Assembly: GCA_030645995.1 (NCBI GenBank)
Contig: JAUSMU010000168.1
Span: forward strand, 1-41,680
Source of the DNA: Gammaproteobacteria bacterium
GTDB lineage: Bacteria > Pseudomonadota > Gammaproteobacteria > Pseudomonadales > Pseudohongiellaceae
Direction of reading: 5' to 3'
DNA length: 41,680 nucleotides
Part shown: positions 32,854 to 41,680 of the stretch, piece after piece
How positions within the stretch are numbered: the first letter of the stretch is position 1
Layout of the letters: each line of letters begins with the position of its first letter
Translations under genes and position numbers: made by a program
Notes under the pieces: generated by a model
The model's database searches: none
What the model was told of the DNA's origin: nothing
What the model saw: only the letters and a program-made list of their open reading frames with translations

Positions 32854-33735
32854 GTGACAGAACTGGCTAGCAAGCAATCGGCAACCTGGCGTGATTACTA
32901 CGAGATGTGCAAGCCTCGTGTCGTCATGCTGATGATCCTCACCTCCATGGTGGGTATGTTCCTGGCCGTGCCGGGAATGGTTCCTATCGATGTGTTGATT
33001 CTCGGAAATCTGGGGATTGCGCTGGTAGCGAGCTCTGGAGCTGTGGTCAATCACCTGATTGACTACAAGGTCGACACCCTGATGAGACGCACGCATAACC
33101 GCCCCATTCCCCAGGGACGCGTCGACCAGAAGCAAGCCGCCATATTTGCGGCAGCTATTGGCGTGATTGGCATGTTGATCATGCTGATATGGGTCAATGC
33201 GTTAAGCGCTTGGTTAACATTGGCGTCGTTCATAGGTTACGCCTTTATCTACACGGGCTATCTGAAGCGCGCCACTCCGCAAAACATCGTCATCGGCGGG
33301 CTGTCAGGCGCCATGCCTCCGCTTCTTGGTTGGGCGGCGGTCACCGGCACGGTCGAGCCGGGCGCTCTGATTCTGGTGCTGATCATCTTCGCATGGACGC
33401 CTCCACATTTCTGGGCACTGGCCATCCACCGCAAGGACGAGTACGCAAAGACAGGCATTCCGATGCTTCCAGTCACGCACGGTGAGCACCTGACCAAGCT
33501 GCATATCATCCTCTATACCGTCATCATGATCCTGGTCACCCTCCTGCCCTATCTGATTGGCATGAGTGGACCGCTCTATCTGCTCGCCGCAGTAGTGCTG
33601 GGCCTGGCATTTCTGGGCTGGTCACTGTTATTGCTGCTCAAACCCACACAGTCCACCGCCATGGACACCTTCAGATACTCGATTGTTTACCTGATGGTGC
33701 TGTTCGTCGTACTGCTTGTCGATCACTACTTGTAA
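32854..33735 (+). CDS. ctaB: Protoheme IX farnesyltransferase (heme O synthase)
   Basis: UbiA family: NHLIDYKVDTLMRRTHNRPIP, YTGYLKRATPQNIVIGGLSGAMPPLLGW; GTG start. Confidence 0.96.
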   Translation: MTELASKQSATWRDYYEMCKPRVVMLMILTSMVGMFLAVPGMVPIDVLILGNLGIALVASSGAVVNHLIDYKVDTLMRRTHNRPIPQGRVDQKQAAIFAAAIGVIGMLIMLIWVNALSAWLTLASFIGYAFIYTGYLKRATPQNIVIGGLSGAMPPLLGWAAVTGTVEPGALILVLIIFAWTPPHFWALAIHRKDEYAKTGIPMLPVTHGEHLTKLHIILYTVIMILVTLLPYLIGMSGPLYLLAAVVLGLAFLGWSLLLLLKPTQSTAMDTFRYSIVYLMVLFVVLLVDHYL

Positions 33736-33783
33736 CACCCCGTGTTAAACGACGCTTTGTCTCAGACTTTTATCAGAGCCCAA

Positions 33784-34491
33784 ATGATGGAAAAGAACAT
33801 CAAGATCACCGTAATCACCTGTCTACTGGCTGTTGTGCTGGTCCTCGTCCTCACCTACCTGCGGATCACCGGGGATCAGACGGGCAGTGCAACCGCTGTC
33901 ACGCTGACCGCCGAAGAATTGCGCGAGCTGGGTGCCGTTGTTTATGAAGAGCCCGTCGTGCTACAACCCTTCAGCCTGACCGATCACCGTGGGCAGGTGT
34001 TTTCACAGAACAATCTCACCGGCGGCTGGTCGCTCATTTTCTTCGGTTTCACCTCCTGCCCCGACATTTGCCCCTTGACTCTGGCAGAGTTGAGCCAGTT
34101 CTATAAAAACCTGCCCGTGGATACCTTGGCCAAGGACACGAAAGTCATTATGGTCAGCGTCGATCCGGACCGGGATACCACCGAAAAGCTGGCCGAATAC
34201 ATGGCCACCTTCCATGAGGATTTCGTTGGTGTGAACGGCCCTTATGCCGACGTTGCGGCGCTGGCGAAACAACTGTTCATTGCCCACTCCCCTCCTCCTT
34301 CACAGGCGTCTCCTCAGAATGAGCATGCCGGACACGGCGTCGACGCGGCGGCCGAGGACGATTATGTGATCGACCACAGTGGCAACATCCTCATGATCAA
34401 TCCAGAGGGGCGTTACCACGGGTTCTTCGATGCGGCAATTCAAGACCGCGAGTTGACACAGGCTTACGAGGCGATAAGAGCCGCCTACTGA
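33784..34491 (+). CDS. SCO1/SenC family copper chaperone (ORF open from 33742)
   Basis: FFGFTSCPDICPLTLAEL (CxxxC), VSVDPDRDT, DYVIDHSGNILMINPEG with distal His ligand. Confidence 0.93.
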   Translation: MMEKNIKITVITCLLAVVLVLVLTYLRITGDQTGSATAVTLTAEELRELGAVVYEEPVVLQPFSLTDHRGQVFSQNNLTGGWSLIFFGFTSCPDICPLTLAELSQFYKNLPVDTLAKDTKVIMVSVDPDRDTTEKLAEYMATFHEDFVGVNGPYADVAALAKQLFIAHSPPPSQASPQNEHAGHGVDAAAEDDYVIDHSGNILMINPEGRYHGFFDAAIQDRELTQAYEAIRAAY

Positions 34492-35285
34492 GAGCGCTTG
34501 CCCAGCAGCGCGGGGCTCAGATAAGTTACCAGGAAGAAGAAACACGCGGTGACGACGATAGAGGGTCCGGCAGGGGTGTCGAGCCGATAGGACATCAGCA
34601 ACCCCAGGCTGACCGCCAGGCATCCGGCGATACTGGCCCCGAGCGCCATCTGCTCGGGGGTGGAAGCGAGTCTTCTTGCCGCTGCCGGTGGAATAATCAA
34701 CAGCGACGTAATCAGCAAGACGCCCACTATCTTCATCGACACCGCAATCAGCAGCGCCACCATCAATACCATCAGGCAGTGCACTCTTCCTACCGGCACG
34801 CCCTCTACCTGCGCCAGCTCTTCGTGCACGGTAATAGTCAGAAAGCTGTTCCAGAAAACGACCAGCAATATGCCAATAACCGCAGTACTGCCCATGATCC
34901 AATACAGATCCGACGAGCCGATGGTGAGAAGGTCCCCGAACAGGTAAGCCACCAGATTCACCTGCACCGTATCGGACAGCGAGAGAATGAGCAGGCCGAA
35001 GGCCAGCGTGCTGTGCGCCAGGATGCCGAGCAGCGTGTCTGTCGACAAGGTCTTTCTGGTTTGCAGCAGCACCAGTATCAGGGCGAACAACAACGAGCTC
35101 ACGACGACCGCCAGCTGCAGGTTGACGTCCATCAGGATGCCAAGTGCGATCCCCAGCAGCGACGAGTGTGCAAGCGTGTCACCAAAGTAGGACATGCGCC
35201 GCCAAACGACGAAGGACCCCAGCGGGCCAGCGACGAGTGCGATGCAGATGCCGGCAATCAAAGCCCTGACAATGAAATCAGCCAT
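34485..35285 (-). CDS. znuB: Zinc ABC transporter permease ZnuB
   Basis: ABC-3 family permease; [38 protein letters not shown]; overlaps znuC by 8 bp. Confidence 0.94.
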   Translation of the reverse strand: MADFIVRALIAGICIALVAGPLGSFVVWRRMSYFGDTLAHSSLLGIALGILMDVNLQLAVVVSSLLFALILVLLQTRKTLSTDTLLGILAHSTLAFGLLILSLSDTVQVNLVAYLFGDLLTIGSSDLYWIMGSTAVIGILLVVFWNSFLTITVHEELAQVEGVPVGRVHCLMVLMVALLIAVSMKIVGVLLITSLLIIPPAAARRLASTPEQMALGASIAGCLAVSLGLLMSYRLDTPAGPSIVVTACFFFLVTYLSPALLGKRSQ

Positions 35286-36030
35286 TCTTCTTCTCGATCA
35301 CGCAGCCGTTGATGTCGTGTTGATGGTTGTGATGATGGGTGTAAACCGCAAGGGTCTTGGCTTCCTTCTTCCCGAATAGCGCAAGATAAGAAGGATCGAC
35401 GCTGACCTGCTCCGGGCGGCCATGACAGCAGATGTGATGATTGAGACAGATCACCTGATCCGTGGTGGCCATGACCAGGTGCAGATCGTGAGAGATCATC
35501 AGCACGCCGCAGTGGTGGCGATTGCGAATTTCGTTGATGAGCTGATAGAGCTCGGCCTGTCCGGCCACATCGACGCCTTGCGCTGGCTCATCAAGTACCA
35601 GTAATTGCGGCGACTGCGACAGGGCTCGCGCGAGCAGTACCCGCTGCAGCTCACCACCGGAAATTGCCTGCAGCTGCTGGTTCATCAGGTGCCCGATTCT
35701 GACCTCTTCGAGAATCCGGGTGATGGGTTCGCCGCTGGCGTGATGGGCCAGTGCCAGGAAGCGCTTCACCGTCATCGGCATTGTCGGTTCCACGTGCAGC
35801 TTCTGTGGCATGTAACCGATGCGCAGGCCTGCGGGTCTGGCGATGGTGCCTGAGTGGGGAGACAGCAGGCCGAGCACAATGCGAACCAGCGTTGTCTTGC
35901 CCGCCCCGTTCGGGCCGACGAGCGTGACGATTTCCCCTTGATGGACCTTCAGGCCAACATGCTGCAACACCTGGCGATCGCCGAATTGCATGCAGATGTC
36001 GACAGCATCGATGAGGCAGGCTTTGTCCAT
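35278..36030 (-). CDS. znuC: Zinc ABC transporter ATP-binding protein ZnuC
   Basis: Walker [10 protein letters not shown], signature [14 protein letters not shown], His-rich tail [14 protein letters not shown] as in ZnuC. Confidence 0.95.
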   Translation of the reverse strand: MDKACLIDAVDICMQFGDRQVLQHVGLKVHQGEIVTLVGPNGAGKTTLVRIVLGLLSPHSGTIARPAGLRIGYMPQKLHVEPTMPMTVKRFLALAHHASGEPITRILEEVRIGHLMNQQLQAISGGELQRVLLARALSQSPQLLVLDEPAQGVDVAGQAELYQLINEIRNRHHCGVLMISHDLHLVMATTDQVICLNHHICCHGRPEQVSVDPSYLALFGKKEAKTLAVYTHHHNHQHDINGCVIEKKNG

Positions 36031-36068
36031 CCGCAGATTCCTTTAGGGGGCGTCCTGTTATAAACGAT

Positions 36069-36087
36069 AATGGTATAATATAGCATT
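36069..36087. promoter_or_regulatory. Putative Zur box AATGGTATAATATAGCATT
   Basis: Near-perfect 9-1-9 palindrome closely resembling the enterobacterial Zur consensus (TGTTATAATATAACA core), in the divergent znuC/znuA spacer. Confidence 0.8.
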
Positions 36088-36119
36088 TCCACTATTGACC
36101 TCCATCGAAGAAGCCAGCC

Positions 36120-37004
36120 ATGTTCAAGCGTGTCGCCGCCGTCTGCGCACTCATTCTCGTGTTCACGGACGTGGCAGTTGCACAGCCGCAGGTGCTCGCT
36201 TCGATCAAGCCGCTGCAACTGATCGCCGCAGACCTGATGGACGGCGTCGCAAAGCCAGAATTGTTGATCCCTGCAAATGTGTCCCCCCACCACTTCACTC
36301 TGCGACCCTCCGATGTTCGCAAAATGACGGATGCCGGGCTTGTGCTCTGGGTGGGGCCGCAGATGGAGACCTATCTGACCGACTTTCTGGGGCAAATCGA
36401 TGGGCAGACCGTCGTTGTTGAAGTCGCCGCACTGGATGGCATTATTCTTCACGCGCCCGGCGGAGGGTCTGAGCCACAGTCCGCTGCCCGCTATGATCCG
36501 CATCTCTGGTTGAATACCCACAATGCACGCCTTGCCGCAGAGCAAATAGCGCAGCAATTGATGGCGCTGGACCCGACCAACCGATCACGGTATCAAGCAA
36601 ACCTGTCACGCTTTGTCGCCAGTATCGACACGCTGGACAAGACGACAAGCGCAGACATGCAGCGCTTGAAAGATGGTCGCTACGCCGTCTACCACGACGG
36701 CCTTCAGTATTTCGAAAGGCAGTTTGGTCTCGAACATCAATTTGTGCTGGTGCCGGACCATGAAATTCAGCCGGGAATCAGGCATATTCTCGACATCAGA
36801 TCGCGGCTGGAAGAGTTGCGCCCGACTTGTCTGCTGGAGGATGTGAACTCCAATGACTCCACCACGGAGACGGTGTTTGGTGATTACCCCGTCAACAGGG
36901 TGCGGGTGGACGTACTCGGCGACGCGATCTCTCCCGGTCCGGGCTCTTATGCTCAATTGATCGGCAATCTGGCGCAGGCCATCAACACTTGCCTCGGGCG
37001 TTAA
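36120..37004 (+). CDS. znuA: Zinc ABC transporter substrate-binding protein ZnuA
   Basis: Signal peptide; Zn-site segments ANVSPHHFTLRPSD, YDPHLWLN, YHDGLQYFE; divergent from znuCB. Confidence 0.92.
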   Translation: MFKRVAAVCALILVFTDVAVAQPQVLASIKPLQLIAADLMDGVAKPELLIPANVSPHHFTLRPSDVRKMTDAGLVLWVGPQMETYLTDFLGQIDGQTVVVEVAALDGIILHAPGGGSEPQSAARYDPHLWLNTHNARLAAEQIAQQLMALDPTNRSRYQANLSRFVASIDTLDKTTSADMQRLKDGRYAVYHDGLQYFERQFGLEHQFVLVPDHEIQPGIRHILDIRSRLEELRPTCLLEDVNSNDSTTETVFGDYPVNRVRVDVLGDAISPGPGSYAQLIGNLAQAINTCLGR

Positions 37005-37053
37005 TCAAAGGCCAATGCCTTTGCCCGAGGACAAAGGACAGGGAAGACAAGAT

Positions 37054-39822
37054 ATGGAAACAAGCATGCCGCGTGAAGTGCAGCTGATTCTGGTGGATGG
37101 ATCGTCCTACCTGTTTCGCGCCTTTCACGCCCTCCCGCCTCTCGTCACCAGCAAGGGTCAGCATACCGGCGCCGTCAAAGGTGTCATCAACATGATCCGC
37201 AGTCTGGTGAAGGCCTATCCAGACAGCCACATTGCGGTAGTCTTCGATGCCAAAGGCAAGACCTTCCGCAACGACATGTATGCCGAGTACAAGGCGCACC
37301 GTCCGCCGATGCCGGATGAGCTGCGCAGTCAGATCGAGCCCATTCACGCCATCATTAAGGCCATGGGCTTGCCGATGCTCGTGATTGACGGCGTGGAGGC
37401 GGATGACGTGATTGGCACGTTGGCCACACAAGCGTGCGCGCAGCGGATCAGAACCCTCATTTCTACCGGCGACAAGGATCTGGCTCAGCTCGTCACCGAG
37501 AACGTCACACTGCTCAATACCATGACCAACGAGTCGCTGGACCCGGCCGGAGTGACGGCCAAATTCGGATTGCCGCCGGAACGCATCGTCGAGTATCTCG
37601 CCCTCATGGGAGACGCCGCCGACAACATCCCTGGGGTACCTGGGGTCGGACCGAAGACCGCTCTGAAATGGTTGCAGGAATATGGTTCGCTGGATGCACT
37701 GGTCGCGAATGCAGACAAGGTCTCCGGCAAGATTGGCGAGCGGCTGCGCGAGAATATCGATCAACTCTGGTTGAGTTATCGCCTGGCGACCATCAAGCGT
37801 GATGTGGCTCTGGACGTGCAGATCGCCGATCTGGTGCACAGGGACGAAGATGCGGAGCAGCTGCATGCCCTCTTCAGCCTGCTGGAGTTCAAGTCCTGGG
37901 TGAAGGAAGTCGAGGGTCGGGGTGGCAAGTCCGCCGCGTCCACGCAAGAGAACAGTTCAGCCGCAGTCACCCGCTCTGACGATGACTCATCCGCACAAGC
38001 GTCGGTCTCCCCCGAGACACAAACCATCCCGGTTCTCGACGATTCGGTTCTCGACAACTGTATCTCGCAACTGCGTGCCGCGCGCCAGTTTGCCGTGGCG
38101 CTGGAAACGGATGGCGCCCAGTATATGGAAGCCACTATCGTCGGTATTGCGCTGAGTACGAAGGCTGGCACCGCCTTCTATATTCCGGTCGGGCATGATT
38201 CTCTGGAGTTTCCCGCGCAGCTGCAGCGCAGCCACGTGCTGAACAGGTTACGGCCACTGCTGGAGAGCGCCAGCGTTCACAAGGTTGGGCACGACTGCAA
38301 GCTCATCACCCATGTGCTTGCCAACCACGACATCAGCTTCAAAGGCTTTCGCTTTGACACGTTGACGGGCTCCTATGTCCTCAACTCCGTGGCGATTGAC
38401 CATTCGCTGGAGAGCATTGCCGAACATTACCTGCATCTACCAATGGTCAAGGTCGAGGAACTGCTGGGCAAGGGCAAAGGCAAGATAACCTTCAGCCAGC
38501 TGGATCTGGATGCCGCCAGCCGCTACGCCGGGCGCAAGGCGGATCTGGTGCTGCGACTTGGTGAATTTCTGGCCGCCAAGCTTGCAAGCACGGGTGAGCT
38601 GGCGGGGTTGCACAAATACTATGAGCTGGCGTTAATTCCCGTTCTGCAACGAATGGAACGCTGTGGGATTCTCGTGGATGCCGAGTTGCTGGGCAAACAG
38701 AGTCAAGCCATTGGCTTGAGGCTCATCGAGGTCGAGAGAGAGGCTTATCGTCTCGCAGGCGAAGAGTTCAATCTCAGCTCGCCGAAGCAGCTACAGGCCA
38801 TTTTTTACGAAAAGCTCGGCCTGCCTGTATTGAAGAAGACGCCGACCGGGCAGCCTTCCACTGCTGAACCGGTATTGCAGGAACTGGCTCTGGAGTACGA
38901 GCTGCCGCGATTGCTGATGGATCACCGTGGCCTGAGCAAACTGAAGTCCACTTACACCGACAAGTTGCCGCTGGACATCAACAGGCGCACCGGACGCATT
39001 CACTCCAGCTTTCAGCAAGCCGTTGCAGCCACGGGGCGCTTGTCCTCTACGGACCCCAATCTCCAGAATATTCCTATTCGCACGCCCGAGGGGCGCAAGG
39101 TGCGGCAGGCGTTCATCGCGGCGTCCGGCTACAAGTTGCTCGCCGCCGACTACTCCCAGGTGGAGTTGCGGATCATGGCCCACCTGTCGCGGGATGCCGG
39201 ATTGCTGAAGGCTTTCTCCAGCGCGCAGGATGTGCATCGGGCCACGGCCTCCGAGGTCTTCGGAACACCGCTTGACGAAGTAACGTCGGAACAGCGGCGT
39301 CGCGCCAAGGCCATCAATTTCGGGCTCATCTACGGGATGTCGGCGTTCGGGCTTGCCAAGCAATTGGGCATCGACAGACACAATGCCCAGCATTACGTCG
39401 ATCTCTATTTTCAGAAATACCCCGGTGTCCTCCACTACATGGACCAGACTCAGGCCTTTGCCGACGAGCACGGCTATGTGGAGACGCTGTTTGGTCGACG
39501 TCTCTACCTGCCCGATATCCACGCGGGCAACGGTATGCTGCGCAAGGCGGCGCAACGCACTGCGATCAACGCGCCGATGCAGGGCAGTGCTGCCGACATC
39601 ATCAAGCAGGCCATGATCGATATAGACCATTGGTTGAGCACCGATGTGCTGGATGCGCGGATGGTATTGCAGGTACACGACGAGCTGGTCTTCGAGGTGG
39701 CGGAAGCCGATGTTGATCTGTTGCGTGAGGGAGTGCGCTTCCGCATGACGAGCGCAGCTGCACTGGACGTGCCGCTGGTGGTCGACGTTGGGGTAGGTGA
39801 CAACTGGGATGAGGCGCACTGA
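37054..39822 (+). CDS. polA: DNA polymerase I (ORF open from 37015)
   Basis: 5'-exo LILVDGSSYLFRAFHALPPL, GDAADNIPGVPGVGPKTA; pol motifs DYSQVELRIMAHLS, RRRAKAINFGLIYGMSAFGLA, QVHDELVFEV. Confidence 0.98.
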   Translation: METSMPREVQLILVDGSSYLFRAFHALPPLVTSKGQHTGAVKGVINMIRSLVKAYPDSHIAVVFDAKGKTFRNDMYAEYKAHRPPMPDELRSQIEPIHAIIKAMGLPMLVIDGVEADDVIGTLATQACAQRIRTLISTGDKDLAQLVTENVTLLNTMTNESLDPAGVTAKFGLPPERIVEYLALMGDAADNIPGVPGVGPKTALKWLQEYGSLDALVANADKVSGKIGERLRENIDQLWLSYRLATIKRDVALDVQIADLVHRDEDAEQLHALFSLLEFKSWVKEVEGRGGKSAASTQENSSAAVTRSDDDSSAQASVSPETQTIPVLDDSVLDNCISQLRAARQFAVALETDGAQYMEATIVGIALSTKAGTAFYIPVGHDSLEFPAQLQRSHVLNRLRPLLESASVHKVGHDCKLITHVLANHDISFKGFRFDTLTGSYVLNSVAIDHSLESIAEHYLHLPMVKVEELLGKGKGKITFSQLDLDAASRYAGRKADLVLRLGEFLAAKLASTGELAGLHKYYELALIPVLQRMERCGILVDAELLGKQSQAIGLRLIEVEREAYRLAGEEFNLSSPKQLQAIFYEKLGLPVLKKTPTGQPSTAEPVLQELALEYELPRLLMDHRGLSKLKSTYTDKLPLDINRRTGRIHSSFQQAVAATGRLSSTDPNLQNIPIRTPEGRKVRQAFIAASGYKLLAADYSQVELRIMAHLSRDAGLLKAFSSAQDVHRATASEVFGTPLDEVTSEQRRRAKAINFGLIYGMSAFGLAKQLGIDRHNAQHYVDLYFQKYPGVLHYMDQTQAFADEHGYVETLFGRRLYLPDIHAGNGMLRKAAQRTAINAPMQGSAADIIKQAMIDIDHWLSTDVLDARMVLQVHDELVFEVAEADVDLLREGVRFRMTSAAALDVPLVVDVGVGDNWDEAH

Positions 39823-39837
39823 CCGCCAGCCAGGAGA

Positions 39838-39863
39838 CACAGGCCGGTCGTGATCGGCCTGTG
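39838..39863. terminator. Hairpin between convergent polA and engB (possible bidirectional terminator)
   Basis: CACAGGCCG-N8-CGGCCTGTG, 9-bp perfect stem; no U-tract. Confidence 0.5.
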
Positions 39864-39865
39864 CA

Positions 39866-40498
39866 TCAAGCCGAGGCTGGGGTGATCGGGTCTTCGGCTG
39901 TCGGCTCGACAGGATCGGCGAACCATTGATCCAGAGTAGCCTCAAGAGTGTCGATACCGGTCTTGCTCAGTGACGAAAACACCTGAATCGACGCATTCGG
40001 AAAATCGACCAGTTGCTTGCGGGCTCCCAGCAGCGCGTTCTGAGCGGCACCGCGCTTGAGCTTGTCGGACTTGGTCAGCATCACGTGTACGGGCAGATTC
40101 GTACGACGTGACCACTTGAGCATCATCAGGTCAAAGTCCTTGAAGGCGTGCCGGATATCGGTCAGCAATATCAGGCCGACCAGGGTCTTGCGTTCATTCA
40201 GGTACAACTCCAGGTGATCCTGCCACTGACCCTTGACCGAAAGAGGAACCTTGGCATATCCGTAACCTGGCAGGTCGACCAGATACTTGCCCGGACTCAG
40301 GCCGAAAAAGTTGATCAGCTGAGTACGACCGGGCGTCTTGCTGGTGCGTGCCAGTCCGGTCTGGTTGGTTAGAGTATTGATGGCGCTGGACTTGCCCGCG
40401 TTGGAGCAGCCGGCAAAGGCAACCTCTCGCTGGCTGTCGGCTGGACAATCGTCGAGGCCGACGGAGCTGGTGGTGAAACTGGCAGTTTTGTAATTCAT
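39866..40498 (-). CDS. engB: Ribosome biogenesis GTP-binding protein YsxC/EngB
   Basis: G1 [42 protein letters not shown]. Confidence 0.95.
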   Translation of the reverse strand: MNYKTASFTTSSVGLDDCPADSQREVAFAGCSNAGKSSAINTLTNQTGLARTSKTPGRTQLINFFGLSPGKYLVDLPGYGYAKVPLSVKGQWQDHLELYLNERKTLVGLILLTDIRHAFKDFDLMMLKWSRRTNLPVHVMLTKSDKLKRGAAQNALLGARKQLVDFPNASIQVFSSLSKTGIDTLEATLDQWFADPVEPTAEDPITPASA

Positions 40499-40793
40499 GG
40501 GCGCACTAGATACAGCAAGAGACCGGCAAGAGCAAGCGCCCTGGCAGTCAAACCACGTCTCCAGACTGGTAAAACCCTGCTCTGAGTCATACTATTTGCC
40601 ATCGCGCTCAGTGCAACACATAGAGTAATGAGAAGCTATGCGTTATAATTCGCGGCCGCTCGTTTCATTGAAAACGCCTGCCAGATCAGGTTGCTGCCTT
40701 GTAGAAGGTGTGCCCTGGCCTTCTGACAGAGGTTGTATTGGACTCTCAAGAACTCTCAAGAACTCTGAAAATTTTAGGAAAGTTGGACTATTC

Positions 40794-41420
40794 ATGAAAA
40801 AACTAGCCACCAAGAAAGTACTGACTCTGGTATCAACGCTGATTCTCGCTGGATTTGCCAGTTTCAGCCAAGCGCAAGGCAATGCCGCTGCAGGTGAGAG
40901 CAAGGCTGCCGTATGTGGCGCGTGCCATGGCGCGGATGGCAATAGTGCCGTTGCAGCAAACCCGAAACTGGCAGGCCAGAATGCCCGCTACCTGATCAAG
41001 CAAATGAACGACATCAAGAGCGGCGCACGCACGGTTCCATTGATGACCGGCATTCTGAACAACTCCAGCGCTCAGGATATGGCCGACATCGCTGCTTATT
41101 TCGAGTCCAAGGAAATTACCTTGCAGGGCGCGAATCCTGATCTGATTGAGACTGGTGAGGACATCTACCGTGCCGGTATCGCCAAGCTGAACGTCGCCGC
41201 CTGCTCGGCCTGCCACTCCCCCACGGGTCAGGGCAACAGCCAGGGCGGATTCCCATCACTGGGTGGCCAGCATGCCGAATACACAGCGACGCAGTTGAGG
41301 GCGTTCCGTGCCGGTGAGCGCACCAATGACGGCCAGTCATCACCCATGCGCATAGTGTCCGAGCGTCTGACTGACAAGGAAATCGAGGCGTTGGCGAGCT
41401 ACATTTCCGGCTTGAACTGA
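40794..41420 (+). CDS. Di-heme cytochrome c4-type protein (ORF open from 40638)
   Basis: Signal peptide plus two heme motifs CGACH and CSACH; start at MKKLATKKVL. Confidence 0.93.
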   Translation: MKKLATKKVLTLVSTLILAGFASFSQAQGNAAAGESKAAVCGACHGADGNSAVAANPKLAGQNARYLIKQMNDIKSGARTVPLMTGILNNSSAQDMADIAAYFESKEITLQGANPDLIETGEDIYRAGIAKLNVAACSACHSPTGQGNSQGGFPSLGGQHAEYTATQLRAFRAGERTNDGQSSPMRIVSERLTDKEIEALASYISGLN

Positions 41421-41443
41421 GGTTAAGACCTGAGGTTAAGACC
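41418..41443. repeat. Perfect 13-bp tandem duplication (TGAGGTTAAGACC)x2
   Basis: Read directly; first copy starts with the cytochrome c4 stop codon. Confidence 0.95.
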
Positions 41444-41542
41444 TGGAGTTCAGGCTTCGTTCAGGCAATATTTGCTTAAGTGAAGCGGTCTGTAGGGTAG
41501 TTAGTTACAGATCCCAAGCGTTCTTATATAGAGGAAGCAAAA

Positions 41543-41680
41543 ATGCACAAGAAGATCATACAGTTATTGGCAGTACTCATTCTGGCTCCGCTGGCGTTCT
41601 CCGCGTTGGCACAGCCAGCGCGATTCGTTGAAGGCACACATTATGTTGTGCTGCCGACACCAGTGAAGACCAATGACCCG
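41543..41680 (+). CDS. dsbA: Thiol:disulfide interchange protein DsbA (5' end, truncated by window edge)
   Basis: MHKKIIQLLAVLILAPLAFSALAQPARFVEGTHYVVLPTPVKTNDP: signal peptide plus DsbA-type FxEGxHYxxLPTPVxTxDP; follows cytochrome c4 as in pseudomonads. Confidence 0.85.
   Translation, partial: MHKKIIQLLAVLILAPLAFSALAQPARFVEGTHYVVLPTPVKTNDP

Noticed and set aside
34300-34902. 200-aa minus-strand ORF overlapping znuB and SCO1
   Set aside because: Alternative frame of znuB with skewed Arg/Gly composition; znuB in the other frame is intact.
35287-35345. His-rich ZnuC C-terminus (THHHNHQHD) considered unusual
   Set aside because: E. coli-type ZnuC proteins have nearly the same HHHNHxHD tail.
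36982-37947. 321-aa minus-strand ORF antisense to the polA 5' end
   Set aside because: Shadow of the conserved 5'-nuclease domain.
38791-39945. 384-aa minus-strand ORF antisense to polA
   Set aside because: Lies opposite the conserved polymerase domain and overlaps engB in another frame; no domain.

Overview
The window is a chromosomal-origin region from a gammaproteobacterium, with gene order resembling Pseudomonas/Cellvibrio-type bacteria. Left to right it carries yidD (partial)-rnpA-rpmH on the minus strand, an oriC/dnaA-promoter spacer, and dnaA-dnaN-recF-gyrB. Next come plsC-gmhB-glyS-glyQ (minus), a lipid-A-type acyltransferase, trkA-rsmB-fmt-def (minus), a LysM protein, dprA, purE, tsaC, hemF, aroE, a gamma-carbonic-anhydrase-like gene (minus) and prlC. 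A complete aa3-type cytochrome oxidase cluster follows (coxB-coxA-ctaG-coxC, DUF2909-like, SURF1, a Sco-like hypothetical, ctaB, SCO1), then divergent znuCB/znuA, polA, engB (minus), a cytochrome c4-like gene and the start of dsbA. I see no prophage, IS element, CRISPR array, defence island or tRNA/rRNA gene, and I do not claim a new multi-gene system. The points most worth a second look are: a DNA polymerase I that appears to have lost three of its four proofreading-exonuclease carboxylates; two parS-like palindromes inside recF; a 17-bp palindrome in the dnaA promoter/oriC spacer; an Anr/FNR-type box about 62 bp upstream of a predicted cox promoter start, followed by a long leader; a Sco-like cox protein that keeps CxxxC but has Pro where Sco has its His ligand; and the absence of ctaA (heme A synthase) from its usual position, where an inverted membrane-protein gene sits instead. 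Family assignments come from recognised motifs and remembered homologues; no searches were run.
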